A DNA stretch of 64,000 nucleotides from an uncultured Parabacteroides sp. (GTDB taxonomy: Bacteria; Bacteroidota; Bacteroidia; Bacteroidales; Tannerellaceae). Below, in pieces: positions 25,429 to 34,315 of this stretch (position 1 is its first letter; each line of letters begins with the position of its first letter). Under the pieces are notes generated by a model. It did no database searches. It had not been told where the DNA came from and saw nothing but the letters and a program-made list of their open reading frames with translations. The position numbers and the translations under genes were made by a program. The DNA is taken from contig CAKVBA010000009.1 in assembly GCA_934725305.1 (NCBI GenBank), forward strand, positions 1 to 64,000, given 5' to 3'.

Positions 25429-26523
25429 ATGAATTATTGCGATAAGATACGTTATCATATCTATATAACAGAGCTGGATGAATTCTCGGTGATGGTGGAC
25501 CGTTTGTTGGCCCAGCTTCCCGAGGAGGAGGTGATTCTGCGCCTCTCTTTCTTCGGAACGCCTTCGTCAAATGAGGAGTATGTGTCTCGCAAGATCCGTT
25601 TGCGCGAGAAGATCCGTCGTCGCTATCTCAATTGTGAGCCGGCTTTGAGCTATGTCTCACAGCCTCCATTGAATGCACCGCTGATTATGGAGGTGCATAG
25701 CATCGTGCCGGAAGAGAAAGACCGCATCACATTCCGTCATCATAAGGGCTTGCCCTATGTAGTGCTTGAGAATGAAGATGCCCGCATCTTATATGCCGGA
25801 GGTTTTCAGGGCGATGTCATCAACTTCAAGGTGGAACAGCAGGCCGGTGAGGTGTTTCGTCTGCTGACAGAGGTGCTTCGTTTAGAGGGATTCCCGATGA
25901 ACACTATTGTGCGTCAGTGGAACTATATCGAGCGTATCACCAGTTTTGACGGAACCGACCAGCATTATCAGTCGTTCAACAATGCCCGTTCGGAATACTA
26001 TGGACAGGTGATATGGGACAACGGTTATCCGGCAGCCACCGGCATCGGAGCCAATCTGGGAGGCGTGTTGAGTGATGTGGATGCAGTTGTGTTCCATCGT
26101 CCGGAGTGTTATGCTACGCCTATCGACAATAAACTGCAGGTGGCTGCACATGCCTATTCAAGCCAAGTGTTGGAGGAAGCCCGACAGAAGAAGACAACGC
26201 CTAAGTTTGAGCGGGCCAAAAGCATCACCTTCGACGGACGCCGGCTGATCTATATCTCGGGAACTGCCGCTATCCGTGGAGAAGAGAGCTTGGTTGGAGT
26301 GGGACTGGAACGTCAGCTCCATATCACAATGGAAAATATAGCCGAACTGATAGGTGAAGCCCAGTTGAAGATGCTAAGAGTTTATCTGAAGCATAAGTCG
26401 GACTATAAGGAGGCAGAAAGATTGATGAACAGCTATCAGCTGGATATTCCCATTTCGTATATGTGGGCCGATGTGTGTCGCGACGAGCTGTTGATAGAGA
26501 TTGAGGGTGTTGCCATACAGTAA
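25429..26523 (+). CDS. Chorismatase/RidA-fold protein (FkbO/Hyg5-like)
   Basis: A 364-residue protein without a signal peptide. The middle and C-terminal parts resemble the chorismatase family of tandem RidA-like domains: VRQWNYIERIT, YQSFNNARSEYYG, PAATGIGANLGG and YISGTAAIRGEESL. Chorismatases hydrolyse chorismate to dihydroxycyclohexadiene or hydroxybenzoate products, but many relatives are unassigned and no other aromatic-pathway gene is near. It lies 14 bp after the haem protein and 52 bp before the cupin lipoprotein, so it is part of the operon. A cytoplasmic enimine or enol-acting role is an alternative. Confidence 0.65.
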   Translation: MNYCDKIRYHIYITELDEFSVMVDRLLAQLPEEEVILRLSFFGTPSSNEEYVSRKIRLREKIRRRYLNCEPALSYVSQPPLNAPLIMEVHSIVPEEKDRITFRHHKGLPYVVLENEDARILYAGGFQGDVINFKVEQQAGEVFRLLTEVLRLEGFPMNTIVRQWNYIERITSFDGTDQHYQSFNNARSEYYGQVIWDNGYPAATGIGANLGGVLSDVDAVVFHRPECYATPIDNKLQVAAHAYSSQVLEEARQKKTTPKFERAKSITFDGRRLIYISGTAAIRGEESLVGVGLERQLHITMENIAELIGEAQLKMLRVYLKHKSDYKEAERLMNSYQLDIPISYMWADVCRDELLIEIEGVAIQ

Positions 26524-26575
26524 AGTTTAGAAAGAAAACAGAATAATAATTACTAACAACAAATACACAAAAAAG

Positions 26576-27337
26576 ATGAAAAAAGGATTTAACATGAAAG
26601 CCTCTGCATTAGGCTTGGTATTATGCTCATTGGTAGCTTGTTCAGGAAACACAGCAAGTCATGAAGGATGTGGCAAAGAGTCTTGCGATGGTAGCGGTAA
26701 CCACTCTGCTTCATGCGATGTAACAGGTCATGATGGTTGTGAACATCATTCTAAAACAAATAAAGATATGAAGTATTCTAAGAAGTACACAAACGCTGAT
26801 TTTTACAAAGATGGTAAATTCCAGCAGGATGTTGCTATGGCAGCAATGAAAGATATGTTCGCTTTCTACGGTGTTCCATTCACTGAATTGATGGCTAAAG
26901 ATATGTGGGTGACAGACTTTGGCTTGGGCGATTTCGAGAATGTAGGTATGGGCGGTATCTTCTGGATCAACGATCCTGAATATAAATATTTCGCTCACGC
27001 TATCTATCTGTTGCCGGGTCAGATGATTCCTGAACATGCACACGTGGCAACAGACTTCCCGGCTAAGCATGAATCATGGATGGTTGAGAAAGGTTGGGTT
27101 TACAACTTCTCAGAAGTAGGAGAGGAAACACCTGATGCTCCGGCTATCCCGGCTGGTCACGGTCCTATCAAGAGCAAGAACTTCGTTGTTCAGCATGTAG
27201 GAGATGTGTTGCGCTTGAAACAATTGGGAACATTCCACTTCATGATGGCCGGTCCGGAAGGAGCTATCGTTGACGAATGGGCATGTTATCACGACAATGC
27301 CGGTCTTCGTTTTACAAATACAAAAGCCTCTCTCTAA
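26576..27337 (+). CDS. Cupin lipoprotein resembling D-lyxose isomerase
   Basis: A 253-residue lipoprotein; an alternative start is at 26594. The lipobox is SLVAC, with Cys22 or so becoming the lipidated residue. A Cys/His-rich stretch follows (CGKESCDGSG, CDVTGHDGCEHH), possibly a metal-binding linker. The rest is a cupin: IYLLPGQMIPEHAHV with AKHESW give the His/His/Glu ligands, and GTFHFMMAGPEGAIVDEWA matches the second half of D-lyxose isomerases. Those enzymes are normally cytoplasmic; an exported, lipid-anchored form would act on sugar or keto compounds at the cell surface or in the periplasm. The activity is inferred only from fold and ligands. Confidence 0.65.
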   Translation: MKKGFNMKASALGLVLCSLVACSGNTASHEGCGKESCDGSGNHSASCDVTGHDGCEHHSKTNKDMKYSKKYTNADFYKDGKFQQDVAMAAMKDMFAFYGVPFTELMAKDMWVTDFGLGDFENVGMGGIFWINDPEYKYFAHAIYLLPGQMIPEHAHVATDFPAKHESWMVEKGWVYNFSEVGEETPDAPAIPAGHGPIKSKNFVVQHVGDVLRLKQLGTFHFMMAGPEGAIVDEWACYHDNAGLRFTNTKASL

Positions 27338-27373
27338 ATTAGACGTCGTTGTTAACGCCTTAAATTTGAACAG

Positions 27374-30300
27374 ATGAACAAATATTTTGTAATGGTATCA
27401 CTCCTGTTGTCCTCTTCCTTCATGCTTTCGGCTGCTCCGAAGCAGAAGAAGGTGGATAACTGGATTGATGCTTCTGTGAAACAGAAATCGGAACTGCGTG
27501 CGACTTTGCAGAAGGCCCATATGCCGATAGAGTCTGTCTGGATGAAAGCCAAGCAGAAAGCAGCTCCGATTGGTGCAGATGTGACCGGACTGGAAAAGCT
27601 TGTCCTGGTTACAGCTGGCGGTCCTGATGGAACTGATTGGGACTGGGGAACTTGGGCGAATGCACGTTTGATTAAGGCTGATGGCAGTTCTGTGTGGTTG
27701 GATGAGCTGGATCCCGAATATTGGGTGTCTGGTTCCGGTCAGATTCGCAAGAATGAAGATTTGTATGGCAACCCTTTGCTGATTGGCGGAAAAAAATATG
27801 ACCATAGCGTTCTTTGCCATGCCAATGGCGTGATGGTCTATAATCTCGGAAAGGAATATGTTCGCTTCGAAGCAGAAGTGGGTCTGGCCGATCAGTCAAC
27901 AGTTGGCAGCGTCTTTTTCCGTATCATGAATGTCTTCCCCAAGGCCGAGGCGGCTGCTTTGTTGCAGTCTTATCCGAAAGATCTGGGTGCATTTAATGCC
28001 AATATCGATGGCTTGGAAAACTGGCTGACTGCAGCGGATGCTTCTGCCGAGAAAGGGGTGGTATTGAACATTGCTTCCCGTCTGAAAGATCCCTCTTTTG
28101 TCAAGAGTGCTGTCAAGACTATCGAGGCAGAGAAAGATCTGGATGCACAGATTCGTGCCTATCTGGGTCTGTATGAAAAGGTGCAGCGTATCAGCAATCT
28201 GCAGGACGATTTGAGCTGGCTCAACATAGAGGCAGTTCGTTTGGCCTTTGCCGACATGAAGAAGCTGAAAGACTTTGATGCGGCAAAATATCAGCCTATG
28301 ATGGACGAGCTGGAACAGCTGGTCAAGAAGGGCTTCTCCAATATCTATTCAGGTGATGATGCAGCTTTGGCTCAGGCCGAAAAAGCTGTCTCTTTGAAAC
28401 GCTCTATTCTGTTGGCCAATCCATTCCTGGATGGCGACAAGGTGGTTGCCAGCCGCTTCAAGCTGGGCGTGAATGCTCATAAGGCAATGGCTCCGCAGCT
28501 GGGAACACAGGCCAACAACTGGAGTAACCAGGAATCAGCCAACCGTTCAGGCTTTGATGCAGAGATTGTTGAGTTGAGCAATTTGCGTGGCGACGTCAAG
28601 GTGCGCACCGTTTATAAGCCCGACAACTCCTCTTCTGTGGCTGACCTGAAGTTGCATTGGGATGGCGACCGTGTGATGTTTACCAAGACTCAGGCCGACA
28701 AGCGCTGGAATGTCTATGAGGTGAAGCTTGACGGCACAGGTTGCAAGCCTATGGTGGAATGTGCTGAGCCGGACTTGGAGTTTTATGATGGTACCTATTT
28801 GCCGGATGGCCGTGTGATTGCTGTGTCAAACGTAGGTTATCAGGGCGTGCCTTGTGTAAGCGGTGACGATCCCGTGGGCAACATGATGATCTATAACCCG
28901 AAAGACAAGAGTCTGCGCCGATTGACTTTTGACCAGGATGCCAACTGGAATCCGGTGATTACACATAACGGCAAGGTGATGTACACCCGTTGGGAATACA
29001 CAGACTTGACACACTATTATACACGTATCGTGATGACGATGAATCCGGATGGTACGGAGCAGAAGGCCTTGTTTGGTAGCGGTTCTATGTTCCCGAACAG
29101 TACGTTTGACATTCAGCCATTGCCCGGACATTCATCAGCATTTGTCGGTATTATCTCGGGCCACCATGGTATTGCCCGTTCAGGCCGTCTGGTTCTGTTC
29201 GATCCGACCAAGGCTCGTAAGGGTGCAGCCGGCATGTTGCAAGAGATTCCTTACCGCAACCGTCCGATCGTAGAAGAGATCAAGGATGAGCTGGTGAATG
29301 GTGTATGGCCTCAGTTTATCAAACCGACTCCGCTGAGTGACAAGTATTTCTTGGTGGCTGCCAAGTTGAACCCTCAGGATTTGTGGGGTATTTATCTGGT
29401 CGATGTGTTTGACAACGTGACTTGCCTGCAGAAGGTTGAAGGCGAGGGCTATATCAGCCCGATCGTTGTACGCAAGAGCAAGACACCTCCGCTGATTCCC
29501 GACCGCGTTAAGCTGAATCAGAAAGAGGCCACGGTATTTATTCAGGACATCTATGAGGGAGAAGGCTTGAAGGGTGTTCCTCGTGGCAAGGTGAAAGCTT
29601 TGCGTCTGCATGCGTATGAATATGCCTATCTGAAGACAACATCCGATCACAACTGGCAAGGTATCCAGAGCGGTTGGGACATCAAGCGTCTGTTGGGAAC
29701 TGTTCCCGTTGAGGAGGATGGTTCTGCTATCTTTAAGATTCCGGCAAATACTCCGATCTCTATCCAGCCGATTGGCGAAGACGGTGCCGCTATCCAGTGG
29801 ATGCGTAGCTGGCTGACCGGTCAGCCGGGTGAGGTTGTCTCTTGTGTGGGTTGTCACGAAGACCAGAATCAGATTGCCATCCCGAAGCGTGTGATCGCTT
29901 CTAAGAAGGCTCCGGTCTCTATCACTCCTCCGGAAGGTGGTGTGCGTTCATTTACCTATGACCTGGAAATTCAGCCGATACTCGACCGTGCTTGTATCGC
30001 GTGTCACAATGGTGAAGGCAAGGCCTTTGACCTGCGTGCCGGTGCGAAGGATGAGCGTGGCTACGGTCCTTCTTACCTGAACTTGCATCCTTATGTGCAC
30101 CGTCAGGGTGGCGAAGGCGATATGGCTGTGTTGTATCCGTATGAATATCACCCCAACACCAGTGAGCTGGTTCGTCTGCTGAAGAAGGGCCATCACAATG
30201 TGAAGCTGACTGACAAGGAGTGGAAGACCTTATATAACTGGATCGACTACAATGCACCCGACAAGGGTTATTTCAATGCGAATGTGATTTCTAAGGATGT

Positions 30301-31375
30301 GATTCCTTATCAGGGTTATGACCAGATAGCACGTCGTATCGAATTGACCAATAAGTATGCCAACGGTGCGGGCGTTGATTGGAAGAAAGAGATTGCCGAC
30401 TATGCTTCATATTTGAAGGGCAAAGGCGAGATCAAGCCGGAAATGCCGGCTGCAGAGGCTCCGGTCAAGGAGAAAAAACTGAAGGTGAAGAACTGGCCGT
30501 TCGATGCTGAGGCTATTAAAGGTATGTTGGCTAAGGAGACAGAGACTCGCAAAGAGGTAGAATTGGCTCCGGGCGTGAAGATGACCTTTGTACGCATTCC
30601 GGCCGGAGAGTTCGTGATGGGTAGCTATCACGGTGAACCGGATGCTCGTCCTACTACGAAGGTGAAGATCAAGAATGCCTTTTGGATGGGAGAGTTGGAG
30701 GTGACAAACCAACAGTTCAACACCTTCTTCCCCGATCACTTCAGCCGCTATATGGACCAGCAGTGGAAGGACCATGTGAACCAGGGTTATCCTGCCTTTA
30801 AACCGGAACAGCCCGTGATTCGTGTAAGCTATGAAGAGGCAGTTGCTTTCTGTCAGAAGCTGAGCGAAAAGACAGGCTTGCATGTTACATTGCCGACCGA
30901 GGCTCAGTGGGAATGGGCTTGTCGTGCCGGTAGTGATCAGGACTTCTGGTATGGCAATATGAACGCCGACTTCGGCAAGATGGAGAACTTGGCAGACGAG
31001 ACAACCAATCTGTTTGCCGTGAGTGGTGTCGATCCACAGCCGATGCCTAAGGGTTCATACTGGTATAAATATTATACCTTCCTGCCTAAGGTTGAGAGCG
31101 TGAATGACGGCAACCTGATTCAGGTAGGAGGTAAAGTATATCAGGCCAACCCGTTCGGCTTGTATAACATGCATGGTAATGTGGCTGAGTGGACACGTTC
31201 AGACTATGTGCCTTATCCTTATAGCGAAGAGCCTAAAGTAACATCAGAATATAAGGTGGTTCGTGGTGGTTCATTCATCGAGCGTCCGAAATATTCTGCC
31301 GCTTATACTCGTAAGGGCTATTATCCGTTCCAGCGAGTATTTAATGTAGGCTTCCGTGTAGTGATTGAAGACTAA
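27374..31375 (+). CDS. Secreted multidomain protein: NPCBM, HzsA-like propeller/di-haem, SUMF1-like domain
   Basis: A 1333-residue protein with a signal peptide (1-20, MLSAAP). Residues about 60-175 match the NPCBM carbohydrate-binding module (YGNPLLIGGKKYDHSVLCHA, TVGSVFFRIM). About 395-810 form a TolB/HzsA-like propeller (DLKLHWDGDRVMFTK, DGTEQKALFGSGS). Haem motifs CVGCH (824-828) and CIACH (874-878) follow, as in hydrazine synthase alpha-like proteins. Residues about 1062-1331 are a SUMF1/FGE-sulfatase fold (VRIPAGEFVMGS, LPTEAQWEWACRAG, GNVAEW, VRGGSF), but the active-site cysteines of formylglycine-generating enzyme are absent. True hydrazine chemistry is very unlikely. It probably oxidises a carbohydrate-like ligand or serves as an electron conduit. 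Confidence 0.8.
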   Translation: MNKYFVMVSLLLSSSFMLSAAPKQKKVDNWIDASVKQKSELRATLQKAHMPIESVWMKAKQKAAPIGADVTGLEKLVLVTAGGPDGTDWDWGTWANARLIKADGSSVWLDELDPEYWVSGSGQIRKNEDLYGNPLLIGGKKYDHSVLCHANGVMVYNLGKEYVRFEAEVGLADQSTVGSVFFRIMNVFPKAEAAALLQSYPKDLGAFNANIDGLENWLTAADASAEKGVVLNIASRLKDPSFVKSAVKTIEAEKDLDAQIRAYLGLYEKVQRISNLQDDLSWLNIEAVRLAFADMKKLKDFDAAKYQPMMDELEQLVKKGFSNIYSGDDAALAQAEKAVSLKRSILLANPFLDGDKVVASRFKLGVNAHKAMAPQLGTQANNWSNQESANRSGFDAEIVELSNLRGDVKVRTVYKPDNSSSVADLKLHWDGDRVMFTKTQADKRWNVYEVKLDGTGCKPMVECAEPDLEFYDGTYLPDGRVIAVSNVGYQGVPCVSGDDPVGNMMIYNPKDKSLRRLTFDQDANWNPVITHNGKVMYTRWEYTDLTHYYTRIVMTMNPDGTEQKALFGSGSMFPNSTFDIQPLPGHSSAFVGIISGHHGIARSGRLVLFDPTKARKGAAGMLQEIPYRNRPIVEEIKDELVNGVWPQFIKPTPLSDKYFLVAAKLNPQDLWGIYLVDVFDNVTCLQKVEGEGYISPIVVRKSKTPPLIPDRVKLNQKEATVFIQDIYEGEGLKGVPRGKVKALRLHAYEYAYLKTTSDHNWQGIQSGWDIKRLLGTVPVEEDGSAIFKIPANTPISIQPIGEDGAAIQWMRSWLTGQPGEVVSCVGCHEDQNQIAIPKRVIASKKAPVSITPPEGGVRSFTYDLEIQPILDRACIACHNGEGKAFDLRAGAKDERGYGPSYLNLHPYVHRQGGEGDMAVLYPYEYHPNTSELVRLLKKGHHNVKLTDKEWKTLYNWIDYNAPDKGYFNANVISKDVIPYQGYDQIARRIELTNKYANGAGVDWKKEIADYASYLKGKGEIKPEMPAAEAPVKEKKLKVKNWPFDAEAIKGMLAKETETRKEVELAPGVKMTFVRIPAGEFVMGSYHGEPDARPTTKVKIKNAFWMGELEVTNQQFNTFFPDHFSRYMDQQWKDHVNQGYPAFKPEQPVIRVSYEEAVAFCQKLSEKTGLHVTLPTEAQWEWACRAGSDQDFWYGNMNADFGKMENLADETTNLFAVSGVDPQPMPKGSYWYKYYTFLPKVESVNDGNLIQVGGKVYQANPFGLYNMHGNVAEWTRSDYVPYPYSEEPKVTSEYKVVRGGSFIERPKYSAAYTRKGYYPFQRVFNVGFRVVIED

Positions 31376-31395
31376 CATTCCCTTATCATAGCAGC

Positions 31396-31440
31396 CGCTA
31401 TCGCTTCCGATAGTCTAAACGGCCCGTTGGGGCGGTGGCG
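31396..31440 (+). other. Hairpin-rich gap inside the operon
   Basis: CTATCG (31398-31403) and CGATAG (31408-31413) form a tight 6-bp hairpin with a CTTC loop, followed by a G-rich run (GGCCCGTTGGGGCGGTGGCG). There is no T-run. Transcript processing or partial polarity before ccsBA is possible. Confidence 0.35.
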
Positions 31441-31481
31441 GCAGCTTTCTGCTATTTGTAAGTACAACGACAAGTGATTCG

Positions 31482-33914
31482 ATGAAAGTAAAACTTGAAA
31501 AATACATCTCCTCTTACGTGACGACCATCGTCCTTTTGCTGATCTATGCCTTGGGGTTGGCTATCGCTACTTTTATTGAAAAGTATTGGGGCACTGCCGT
31601 GGCTAAATCGGTCATCTATTATTCTCCGCTATTCTTTCTTCTGCAACTGGGCATGGTGGCTAATTTTCTGGCCATCGTGAAGAAGCATCATCTGATCCGG
31701 TGCAAAAGATGGAGCTTGCTGGTTGTACACTTCTCTTTTATTGTAATCCTTTTAGGTGCGCTGGTCTCACATATCTGGGGTGAAGAGGGCATTCTTCATC
31801 TGCGTGAGGGCGAATCAAGCGACCGTATAATGGTCCGTTCGGCAGAACAGACCACCTATCATACACTGCCTTTTTCTGTTGAACTGGTGAAATTTACCTT
31901 AACACGCTATCCCGGATCGGCCAGTCCTTCGGCTTATGAAAGCGAGCTGTTGGTCCATGTGGATGGCGAAACGCTCCATGAGCGGGTGTATATGAATAAC
32001 GTATTGGATGTAAAGGGCTATCGATTCTTTCAAGCCTCTTATGATCCGGATGAGGCGGGAACCGTCTTATCGGTCAACCGGGATGTGGCCGGACGCTGCA
32101 TCTCTTATGCCGGCTATTTCTTATTGACAGTGGGGCTGCTGCTCTGTTTCTTCGATAAGAACTCACGCTTCGCCTATCTGAGCCGACGGCTCAAGTCGAT
32201 GGGAAAGGCCTCTTTGTTGTGTCTGTTGTTTGCCTCTCCTGTGTGGGCAAATGATAAGGCGAATGATATGCGTGAAGTGGTGCAGCGTTATCCCATCAGC
32301 AAGGAGCATGCTGCCAAGTTCGCCACATTGCCTGTGCAGTCCGGCAACGGACGAATGCTTCCCGTTAACAGCTTCTCGTCAGAAGTGTTGCGTAAACTGT
32401 ATAAAGAAGACACCTTCGGACAGCTGAACTCCGATCAGTTTCTGCTGAGTCTGTTGGCTATGCCCGATATGTGGATTCAGGTGCCTTTGATTGCATTGGG
32501 CAATAATGATTTGGCCGACTATTATAACCTTTCGCGCGACATCTGTTCTTATAGCGAAATGTTTGATGCAGACGGACAGTATAAGTTGCAGGCCAAGCTA
32601 GACGAAGTCTATGGCAAGATAGCAACAATGCGTACCCGTTTCGACAAAGACCTGCTGAAGCTCGATGAGCAGGTGAATATATTGTATCAGTTGCTCAATC
32701 GTCAGCTGTTGAACCTGTTTCCTTTGGAGCAGGATGCCCATCATAAATGGTATGCTGCGGGCGACGATCTGTCCGTTTTCAGTGGCAAAGATTCTCTGTT
32801 TGTCTCACATATCATGGACTGGTATCTGTCTGAGGTGAACCAGGCACTGAAGAGTGGAGACTGGGCAAAGCCCAATGAAATAGTGGAGATGATTGCCATC
32901 TATCAGCAGGCAAAGAATACCGGTCTGGATATCCGTCCGGAGAAGATGGAGGCCGAGATACAATACAACCGGTTGGATGTGTTCCGTCAGTGCAAGAAGG
33001 GATATCTTATTTTGGGCGGATTGTTGCTGCTCTTCTCTTTTGTCTCGTTCTTGCGTAGAGAGAGACAACTTCCCTATGTGAGAGTGTTGTTGGTCGTAGG
33101 CATCATTGCCACCTTTGCCTTCCATATGTATGGCATGGGCATGCGATGGTACATTGCTGGTTATGCGCCTTGGAGCAACTCTTATGAGACCATGGTCTAT
33201 GTTTCTTGGGCCACTGTGTTGGCCGGACTGCTGTTTATGCACCGTAATGCGATGGTGTTGGCTTTGGCAACCCTGTTTGGTGGAGTCATTCTCTTTGTCT
33301 CGGGTTTGAACTGGATGGATCCGGAGATCAGTCCATTGGTGCCTGTGCTGAAATCGCCTTGGCTGATGTTTCATGTGGCAGTGATTGTGGCAGCCTATGG
33401 ATTCTTTGGCATTTCCTGTCTGATAGGATTGATGAATATGATTCTGATCAGTCTGTTGGGAGCGAAGAACCGTCTGACCTTGAAGCTACGTATCGAAGAG
33501 CTGACCCTTGTGAATGAGATGGCTTTGTGGATTGGTCTGGCCTTGATGACCATTGGTACTTTTCTGGGTGCAATCTGGGCCAACGAGTCGTGGGGGCGCT
33601 ATTGGGGTTGGGATCCGAAAGAGACCTGGGCATTGATAACGATGGTGGTTTATGCCGTAGTGTTGCATCTGAGACTGATCCCGTCTTGTAAAAACATGTG
33701 GCTGTTCAACTTTTTGTCGGTCTTTTCATTTACATCGGTATTGATGACCTTTTTCGGTGTCAATTATTTCCTGAGTGGCATGCATTCTTATGGGCAGAAT
33801 GACCAGGTAAATGGGATATTTATTTATCTTTATGCATCGGTAATCATTGTGACCCTATTAGGCGTGAAATCTTGTCTGAAATACCGTAGAGAGATAGTAA
33901 ACAAAGTGGATTAA
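31482..33914 (+). CDS. ccsBA: CcsBA (ResB-ResC fusion), System II cytochrome c synthase
   Basis: An 810-residue membrane protein that exports haem and attaches it to CxxCH motifs outside the inner membrane. The ResB-like part (about 1-230) has helices at about 15-33, 46-65, 78-97 and 203-222 and a soluble domain; a periplasmic stretch to about 500 follows; the ResC/CcsA part has seven or eight helices. The haem-binding WWD domain is NESWGRYWGWDPKETWALI (about 699-717). Both secreted haem proteins just upstream in the operon (four CxxCH in total) are likely clients, which explains its location. Housekeeping cytochromes may also use it. Confidence 0.93.
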   Translation: MKVKLEKYISSYVTTIVLLLIYALGLAIATFIEKYWGTAVAKSVIYYSPLFFLLQLGMVANFLAIVKKHHLIRCKRWSLLVVHFSFIVILLGALVSHIWGEEGILHLREGESSDRIMVRSAEQTTYHTLPFSVELVKFTLTRYPGSASPSAYESELLVHVDGETLHERVYMNNVLDVKGYRFFQASYDPDEAGTVLSVNRDVAGRCISYAGYFLLTVGLLLCFFDKNSRFAYLSRRLKSMGKASLLCLLFASPVWANDKANDMREVVQRYPISKEHAAKFATLPVQSGNGRMLPVNSFSSEVLRKLYKEDTFGQLNSDQFLLSLLAMPDMWIQVPLIALGNNDLADYYNLSRDICSYSEMFDADGQYKLQAKLDEVYGKIATMRTRFDKDLLKLDEQVNILYQLLNRQLLNLFPLEQDAHHKWYAAGDDLSVFSGKDSLFVSHIMDWYLSEVNQALKSGDWAKPNEIVEMIAIYQQAKNTGLDIRPEKMEAEIQYNRLDVFRQCKKGYLILGGLLLLFSFVSFLRRERQLPYVRVLLVVGIIATFAFHMYGMGMRWYIAGYAPWSNSYETMVYVSWATVLAGLLFMHRNAMVLALATLFGGVILFVSGLNWMDPEISPLVPVLKSPWLMFHVAVIVAAYGFFGISCLIGLMNMILISLLGAKNRLTLKLRIEELTLVNEMALWIGLALMTIGTFLGAIWANESWGRYWGWDPKETWALITMVVYAVVLHLRLIPSCKNMWLFNFLSVFSFTSVLMTFFGVNYFLSGMHSYGQNDQVNGIFIYLYASVIIVTLLGVKSCLKYRREIVNKVD

Positions 33915-33953
33915 TATAAAACAATACGTTTAACATTATAATTGAGAGAAATC

Positions 33954-34274
33954 ATGAGAACATTTAATCATGTAGGAATTATCACTTCAGAGCAGTTGGA
34001 AGGAGCTATGTTTAATGAAGGTCTGAATGTCTGGCTGACAGACTTCAGCAAGAGCCCGAACAAGATTGAATTCTTGAAGTTCGATGATCCTGCAAAGAGT
34101 TGTTTGCCGGAACTGGTCAAATCAAATGGACACATTGCCTACACTGTACCCTCTTTAGAGGAAGAGATACAGGGAAAGAAGGTGATTTTCGGTCCGGTTG
34201 TATGTGACGAACATTTGACAATTGCCTTCATCGAAGAAGAGGGAATTGCCATTGAACTTATGGAAATCAAATAA
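33954..34274 (+). CDS. Small VOC-fold protein
   Basis: A 106-residue protein from the ATG at 33954. It looks like a single vicinal-oxygen-chelate unit (MRTFNHVGIITSE, then GHIAYTVPSLEEEI and EEEGIAIELMEIK), too short for two full beta-alpha-beta modules in line, so it probably dimerises. Metal ligands could be the His in NHVGI, His in GHIAY and Glu in IELME. VOC enzymes isomerise or epimerise keto compounds (glyoxalase, methylmalonyl-CoA epimerase). Right before DhaK, DhaL and the LsrF-like gene it may isomerise their substrate or product, a role played by the unrelated LsrG in AI-2 breakdown. Confidence 0.65.
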   Translation: MRTFNHVGIITSEQLEGAMFNEGLNVWLTDFSKSPNKIEFLKFDDPAKSCLPELVKSNGHIAYTVPSLEEEIQGKKVIFGPVVCDEHLTIAFIEEEGIAIELMEIK

Positions 34275-34315
34275 TCAGTCTATTAATATATAAATGTATA
34301 AAGGAGGAAAATACC

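Noticed and set aside
27374..31375. Hydrazine synthase or formylglycine-generating enzyme
   Set aside because: Only part of the HzsA fold is present without HzsB/HzsC, and the SUMF1 domain lacks the FGE cysteines.
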